Below are positions 57,429 through 64,000 of a DNA stretch of 64,000 bases, piece by piece. This DNA is from Amaurobius ferox (lineage: Eukaryota; Arthropoda; Arachnida; Araneae; Amaurobiidae), in assembly GCA_951213105.1 (NCBI GenBank), contig OX578153.1, positions 56,554,520-56,618,519 of the forward strand, written 5' to 3'. Under the pieces are notes generated by a model. That model had not been told where the DNA came from. It ran no database searches and worked only from the letters and a program-made list of their open reading frames with translations. Position 1 is the first letter of the stretch. Each line of letters starts with the position of its first letter. The translations under genes and the position numbers were made by a program.

Positions 57429-58022
57429 GCATCTGTGGTTCATTAGAGTGCATGCAGAGTGAGAAAGACCAAGCAATGTGTTATAAATTACCTTCTCCTA
57501 TTTTTGTTGCCATGAGTTATATTGTTAGAACCAGTTTGCATCTTCTGCGGTCACCTGCACTGTGCATGCACCCTTAGTGTTGTTGTTTATTTTTTATTTG
57601 CTTCTGGTAGTTTTCTTATTCTGTTTTAGACATAGCTGAAATGAGTGGTTTTATCATCTGTTTTCACTTACATTGTATTTCAAAATGTAATGGTATTCTT
57701 TTATGCTAAGATTGGATGGAAATTCTAAAGTACAAATCTTACTCCTGTATTATGGATCAGTATGTTTCAAAATTTTATGAGTGAGATTACAAAATTCGTA
57801 AACACTAAATTACTGTCGAACCCCAATGTAGTAAATCCTCCCATTATCCACTGTAAGGTTTGTTTAGCCGAGAGTTTGCTAAATCCAATTTCAATTAAAA
57901 ATACACTTGCAGTTGAAGTTTCCAAAAACTATTATGAATGTTTCAGATTATATGTATACAAAGATATGAATTTACAGCAAAAAATAATAAAGAAATAGTT
58001 AGGAATTTTACTAAAGAATAAA
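57429..58022 (+). other. 3' UTR candidate with AATAAA at 58017-58022
   Basis: AT-rich non-coding sequence after the stop. The first clear AATAAA on the plus strand is at 58017-58022. Confidence 0.4.
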
Positions 58023-58862
58023 TAACACAACACAATGCTAGTATTTGTGTACCTCTGATTATTATTACTATTAATGTTCTAGTTATAAAAAAAATCTTAA
58101 TTATTTTTGTGAATGATTGGAGGGGGGGGGGGGGGTAAATTTTATCATTTTTTTCATCACCAATTAAAAGTAAATCAATTACTTTCTGTTTCATTCTTTT
58201 GGTAGATAAAAATTTGCTGACGATATACATTTCAAGAGATATACATTATACAATATTACATTAGCAATCAATATTAGATCACTTTTCTTCCATTTTCCTT
58301 CGTCTTCAGTATAGGACTGTGAAACTTTGGTGATAGCATTTCTATCCATAAATTGATATTATATCTTTGGATCTTCAGATGTCACTAACTCATCGCCACA
58401 GGTTAAGAGTATTCTATGTTGCAGTCAGGGAATTAGTTTTAAGGAAATTTCATTCTGTGGGGTACTTCAAATTCTTGTAAAACAAAATGAAAATTTTCCA
58501 TTAACGGAGACTTTTATATCATTATATCAAAACTACAGGCAGCTAGGAGTTCATTATAAACATTTAAAAAATCATTAATTTTATAGAAAAGTGGTTCTCA
58601 AACTTTAAATTCAGGGATCCCTTAGTAATTTAAAAATATTTGCGGGCCCCTTTACATCAGAATTCAACAAAAAATTCCTTGAAAACAAAATTTATCAAAC
58701 ATTTTCTTTGTTATAACTTATACTTTTCATTTTACTCATGGGCTTTTTGTGTCACTTAACAGAGCTTATTATGGACTCCACTATGGGCAACAGTGCTATC
58801 AAAGATTCATTTCGATCAGGATAAAAGTTCCAGAGAAATTGCTATATCCTAAGTTTATCATA

Positions 58863-59891
58863 CAGTCAACCCTCCTATAACATGGTATGCAGTTTCCATA
58901 TAACACAGAGCAAAAATTGTGACAGCCCTCCCATAATGCTGTACTCATAAAACATGGTTTTATATAACGCAGTAAGTAGTCTTATAACACGGTTTCTCTA
59001 TAATATAACCCAATTAGCGTAAACAGTCTCCTTATAGCATGTATTTTTCTATTACACTTTTATGGTTGAAATTAATGGGGAATTCCCCTGTTTTTTCATC
59101 CATGTACATCACCATTTTCAGTTTCAGTTATCAGAGAAATCATCTGTAAAAAAATTAATACATTTACCTCAAATGCATTGGTAGACAAAAATATGGATAA
59201 AGAATGGGTTGCAAATTTCAATTTAAATGATATGGAAAGGGGACTGGATTTGGGTAAACAATTAGAAAATTACTTTATCGAAAATGATCTTTCAGTGCCA
59301 AGTGCAAAGTTTAAAAAATAACTACAAAATTGATTAGCTCCTTATAGAGAGATTTTGGTAGAATTACAAAATAAAACTACATTTAAAAACGAAAATGAAG
59401 ATATGCAAAATGAAGAGGACATTCAGAGAAAAAGAACTAGGCCGCTAATATTTGACAGTGATGATGAATGTTAATAGGATTTTTGCTAAAAAAAGTTATT
59501 AAATTTATATTTCACATTGCTTTTTTAATTTACTTATATGAAGTCTTAAATTCAATAAAAATAAATCGAAATATGTAAATATGGTGCCTTTTTTATCTAT
59601 AAACTTATATTTCATAACCGTATTCATCATAACATGGTATTCTGAAAATGCAGTTTTATATAACGTAGAACAAATCAGCCTGATTTATATGTTCTGAGTT
59701 TCACTTAACGAGGTTTCCCTGTAACACTGTACGAATTGTTCTGTTTTGTAAAAATTTTGAGTTTCTTATAATGAGCTTTCCATACAGCACAGTATGTGGT
59801 TTCCATATAGCACAGTACGAATTAATCTGATTTGCACTAATCTGGGTTTCTTATAACACTGTATGAATTAATCGACATATAGGGTTGACTG
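58863..59891 (+). mobile_element. Tigger/pogo-like transposon (1029 bp), deleted
   Basis: The left end CAGTCAACCCTCCTATAACA is mirrored by AGGGTTGACTG at the right, with TA outside each end (58861-58862 and 59892-59893). Sub-terminal ATAACA..G motifs recur many times on both sides. It retains only a broken C-terminal coding remnant. Confidence 0.8.
59193..59474 (+). pseudogene. C-terminal remnant of Tigger-like transposase
   Basis: An open-frame trace starting MDKEWVANFNLNDMERGLDL and ending PLIFDSDDEC then TAA, with two in-frame stops near the middle. It is an acidic C-terminal tail without the DDE core. Assignment rests on its position between Tigger-type ends. Confidence 0.5.
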
Positions 59892-60031
59892 TATAGGGGT
59901 TGGACCGGGGCCGGCGGGATTAGTTCTGCTCTTTATCGGGCCTATGCCTGCGGCGCTGCTGTAGCTCGTGACGTCATAAAGTACATCCCACAATTTGCAA
60001 CTTACATCATGTGTTTCAAAGTATGATCGTG

Positions 60032-60082
60032 AAAGCCCCAGGCCGTCCGGCTCGTCCAGAGGACTTAGAGCAGCGAGATGGT
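60032..60082 (-). mobile_element. Micro-SINE tail module (51 bp) with target duplication
   Basis: AAAGCCCCAGGCCGTCCGGC...GGACTTAGAGCAGCGAGATGGT between perfect CAAAGTATGATCGTG copies (60017-60031 and 60083-60097). The loop matches the module at 39385-39448 closely. Confidence 0.85.
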
Positions 60083-60491
60083 CAAAGTATGATCGTGTAA
60101 ATATTGACGAAGATACAGATATCACCGAAAGGGGTTTTCTTTTAAGTGTATTTTTAAAATCTAGAACTTGATTAGAAGTAATTTAGAACTAGATTCATGG
60201 ATGTCAAGATTTTAGGTAGCGTATTTTTTTTCAAATCCAACGTCAAATTCGTCCGTTGAACGAGTATTTTTGCTACGTAAGAAGCTGCTGGAAATCAGGT
60301 ATAAATAAACATACCTTAATGGAATAAGTGGAATGCAAATACATGTTTTTTTATTTATGCATTAGCATAATGAAATTTTTCTTAGTAAGGTTTGTTGTTG
60401 TCAATATAAACAATTGTTCGATTTATATATGTAAAGTGTAGAGTTAGAAATTTTTGCGGATTGTTGTTGCACCCCCCTAAAATTTTTGGTA

Positions 60492-60534
60492 CCCCCCCCC
60501 CCCCCCCCCCAAAAAAAAAAAAAAAAAAAAAAAA
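60492..60534. repeat. Adjacent homopolymers, C19 then A24
   Basis: Nineteen C (60492-60510) run straight into 24 A (60511-60534). Length and true junction are doubtful in any sequencing assembly. Confidence 0.8.
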
Positions 60535-61544
60535 GAAAAAATTCATGGATTATACACCCTCAAATTTTTTGGTGTAAGTAATTAAAAAAGTAAATGTGCA
60601 GAAAATTTCATGTAAATAAAATTTTTACGTTATCTTGTTCTTTTTGTGTACGTGTTTTGATTTTTTATTAGTGAGTCAAAAAGGAATCATTGATCTGCAA
60701 TTTGTAAATGGTCTATGGGCAATTGTCATATTGTCGCAGCAAAAGGCAAGATTAAAATTGAGAATTTGCTACAGTACTGTCAATTAATGTATAATGTAAC
60801 TTTATTCTTTCAATCATCTGACCTCCAAAGAGACTGGAAACCGATGGTTTTATTTATTTTATGCACATGTGTATTAAATATAAAAATGTGAAATACACAA
60901 ATCATTGGTGTGTTTTTTTTACATGCATTTTTGTAATTACAAAAAAAAAAAATCTGAATTTCATAATTTTTTTTTGGAAAAACTGAAATTCATATTGGCT
61001 ACGAAAACTTTTCGTGGATTATTTAGCTTATTATTGTTTCATTAAAATGCAGATGACAACACTCAGCAACCTTAAAGTGTTAAAAGTAGAATTTTCAAAA
61101 CTTCACATCACAGGTGAAAATTGTCTGTCAATAAGTAACGTCTAAATTATTTTCGTTGAAAAAAAAACAGGTAAGATTTAAGCTATTAAAATAAGTTTGG
61201 TAAAAAAGTTTGTCATTGTAATACAGTATTACATTTGATATTTAACCGATTTATTCAATTTATTAAATTATTTCTGTTGTAAAAAAGCGTATTACCCGAA
61301 AGCGATTTTTTAGTTTTTTAAAAATTATTACTATTTGAGACTACTGCCTTTTCCTGTCATTCACGCTAATCTCTACATTTCATTTTACCAAACCAGGGAT
61401 TTCCATTTAAACTGAAAGTGCACAATAACAAAAAATAAATATGTTTACATCACAACCCTGCTATCAATTACAAATGTAACTTCCGAAATAGTCGCTCATA
61501 ATGTGCGTGATCACTTATTGACGCTTAAAATATAAATCTAATGT

Positions 61545-61790
61545 CTGTATTATTATGCATGTATATTATTATTAAGTATGTATGCATATTATTAAGCATA
61601 TATATATTATTAAGTATGTATTATTATTAAGTATATATATATATATATATATATTATTAAGTATGTATGTATATTACTATTAAATAAGTATTCATATTAT
61701 ATTAATTAATAGTATTCAATAATTATTAATAGTATATTAATTATTAAATATTATTATTAAGTATGTATGTATATTAGGATATATGTTATG
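61545..61790. repeat. Degenerate AT microsatellite
   Basis: Irregular tandem TATTATTAAGTATGTATG-like units mixed with (TA)n. Confidence 0.8.
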
Positions 61791-62323
61791 TAAATCTGAC
61801 AGTTAAAACTTTTGAAAGACCTTATTACAAAAATGTTTTAGGAGAACTATGTAATTAAAAATTTAATTAACTCTGCCCAAAAGCATTATTATATATATAT
61901 ATATATATAAGAGGTCATAATGTGTTTCTGTGCATTAGGTTATTTTAGAACAAAAGCCAGATTTCTCAAGTAAATAAATTTTATGAAAAAATAAAATTCA
62001 AAAGGTTGAAACCTGGCATTGAATCTTTTAGAAGAAAAGAAAAAAAAACCTCGTAACTACGGAAATATTCAGTATTTTTTTACTTTACAATCTTATTTAT
62101 ATTCCTTCTTTATATATATAATTTGTTTTCGTTATATTTATTCAATTAAAACATTTTTACTTCAACCAACTTCTATCACTCTAAAATATCGACTCCATAA
62201 TCGACGCTGATTAAGAACTAGAACAAAGTGTAAACGCCGTGGATGGGATGTAAGTTGTGACGTCACGAAACCTGCATCTAGGCCCGATAAGAAGAAGAAA
62301 TCCCGCTGGCCCCGGTTGGACTG

Positions 62324-64000
62324 TATTTTATAAGTTATTTAATACTTTAAATGGCATAATTCCACTCTGATTGCAAGATGGGTAACTTTCATTTATAAGA
62401 AAATTCTATTGCAAAGTATTTAATGTAATGTTAAATAAAACATATATATATATATAGAAAACTGTAAAACATTGGTAAAATTTTGAAAATAGGAATATAA
62501 AATCATGAAATTTTGACAAAATTGTTGAAATGCCATGCTTTCTGATAGAAGATTCACAACAGCAAAAATATTACATGAAGAAAACTGTACTAGAAAATAA
62601 TATGAACTAAACAGAAATGCTGTTTCCAGTGTAAGTATTGCATCACAAATATTCAGCTCTAACAGTCATTCCCATTTGCTGCCATAGCATAGCCAAACAT
62701 AGAAAGTGTTTTCGGTTTGCTCAAGTAATTAACATTCAGTTATTATACATTCAGTAATCACTGATTAATTGGATCACTAATTGATCACAGATGAATCGGA
62801 TTTGATTATATTAAAACCACAATTTCAGCTCACACATTTATTGTCTGTTTCATTTACCCTTAATAAATGTTAAACTGTCACATTTCTTCAAAGTTTTTGT
62901 TTTTTCTTGTGAAGTTATAATAGATCTAACTTTTACATTTCATTGAATGGGGTAGTTTGAAGATATCAGGGTTCATTTTCTAACTGGTTCATTCATTGAT
63001 AATTGTATGAATCTATATTTTATGTGTTTGTAAATATTTCACTGTTTGTTCTGTAAATCAGTGGTCAGCAACCTTTTCTTTTTTTAACACAGGCAACATC
63101 CATCTTTTATAATTATTAATTAGACTTTAATCGCTTATAAATGGGCAATTGTACAGGTGCTAACATGAGCCTATAAATGATATTATTTTCACAAAATGTT
63201 TATTAATAGGCTTTCTATATATCTCATTTTGACCATTATTATCTTAGGTGCATCCCAAAAGTCCTGGTCAGTTTGTCATTTTGCCCTTGTTAGTAGTTTA
63301 GTGCACATCTATTGTTTCATTTAGAGATGGTCGAATAACACTTTTCTCGACTTCGAATATTAATGAGATCTTAAATATTCAAATACAATGAATAGTTATT
63401 TTAAATTGTTAATAAATGATATTTACATTTATTAAATATTGTTTATTATTTGTAAAAGAAATTGATAAAGTAAAATAAAAAGTAAAAGTGCAATAAAACT
63501 ACATTAATTTAGAAATGAAACTTTTTATTTTAAATTTAAATTATTTTACAGTTTTTATTTTAGGTATATTTTAACTGTGATAATTGAATAATTGCAAATG
63601 TATCAAATATATTGCAGATTTTTATTTAAGAAAGTAAACATTTGAACATGTTAAGGATGCAGTTTGCTTCTTTTTTGTTGCAAATAAAATCAGAGGTGCT
63701 GAAGAGCCACTCTTAAAAAACTGTTGACTGTGCCTTGATTTAATGCTTCAAAAATAATTCATTCAAGTGAAAATACTACAAACTGTTCTTTTCCAGTAGT
63801 TTAAAATGTTTCCATTTGGTGGAAGCAAACTTTCTTCTAGGTATTTTCAAATTTCTTCTTCTGAAGTATCCTGACTTTTTATTCCAGGATCTGTTGTTAA
63901 TCATGGTGTGGTGTTCGAGGTAGGATATTTTCTAGTGATGTTATGTTCGAGATCTCGAATCTCTAATGGCTACTAGTATTTGAGTATTCATAGATAATAT
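62324..64000. other. AT-rich stretch with possible hAT ends
   Basis: No gene recognised. CAGTGGTCAGCAACCTTTTC at about 63060 and AGAGATGGTCGAATAAC at about 63328 resemble known hAT-type ends. GAGATCTCGAATCTCTAATG near 63950 may be an internal part of the second. Partners fall outside the window or are lost. Confidence 0.35.

Larger units (their letters stand above)
59896..62323. mobile_element. DNA transposon with ~85-95-bp inverted ends (2.4 kb)
   Basis: Left GGTTGGACCGGGGCCGGCGG...TTATCGGGCCTATGCCTGC...GTGACGTCA is mirrored at the right (62241-62323): TGACGTCACGAAACCTGCAT...GGCCCGATAAGAAG...GGCCCCGGTTGGACTG. The interior is AT-rich and carries a micro-SINE, homopolymers and (TTATTAAGTATGTA)n-like repeats, without transposase. 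Its left end abuts the Tigger element with about 2-4 bp between. Confidence 0.7.

Noticed and set aside
58590..58660. Second hAT-like element (GTGGTTCTCAAACTTT...GGGCCCC)
   Set aside because: It resembles one hAT-type end, but no opposite end or target duplication could be located.

Overview
The window is eukaryotic nuclear DNA: AT-rich, gene-poor, with spliced exons (GT/AG sites and matching phases), long introns and a dense load of eukaryotic transposons. The best guess is an arthropod, probably a chelicerate such as a spider or horseshoe crab. That rests on the overall texture and on one intact intronless ORF (31641-32906, minus) that resembles, from memory, a large family of uncharacterised ankyrin-like proteins in chelicerate genomes. 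No species can be named from sequence alone.

Host genes are few. (1) The last five exons of a single-pass cell-surface protein lie on the plus strand at 43500-57428: an Ig domain, one FN3 domain split over two exons, a transmembrane segment and a short tail ending in S-R-V. Its upstream exons were not found. (2) The intact 31641-32906 minus-strand gene has a GC-richer upstream zone holding a CTCF-like site. (3) A possible terminal exon lies at 3410-3573, and a possible promoter/first exon at about 38040-38167.

The rest is mostly mobile DNA. 1.5-11 kb: MITEs, a Helitron helicase relic, a hAT transposase relic, a ~2.9-kb element with ~700-bp inverted arms, and a THAP-domain relic with an in-frame stop. 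11.2-13.8 kb: a ~70-bp minisatellite carrying a SINE with a 14-bp target duplication. 16.56-24.53 kb: three Helitron-like elements joined exactly head to tail (each ends CTAG, the next starts TCT at once), each containing an array of tRNA-headed SINE modules. 25.5-29.1 kb: a pogo-like MITE, an element with inverted arms and a foldback. 33.7-34.85 kb: three ~370-bp tandem units. 39.2-41.07 kb: a train of short hairpin modules and two 5S-rRNA-headed SINEs, all separated by the same target sequence and lying inside a hAT-like element. 44.1-46.6 kb: a Tc1 element with a 921-bp hAT nested in it, inside the first visible intron of the Ig gene. 58.9-62.3 kb: a Tigger-like element abutting another inverted-repeat element.

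The most novel thread is one SINE system seen in several forms: tRNA-headed copies, 5S-headed composite copies, copies multiplied inside Helitrons, and 44-74-nt 'micro' insertions consisting of little more than the 3' stem-loop, most flanked by an 11-21-bp duplication. The stem pairs differ between subfamilies in a compensating way (GTCC/GGAC versus ACAC/GTGT), which suggests that the hairpin itself is the unit recognised for mobilisation.
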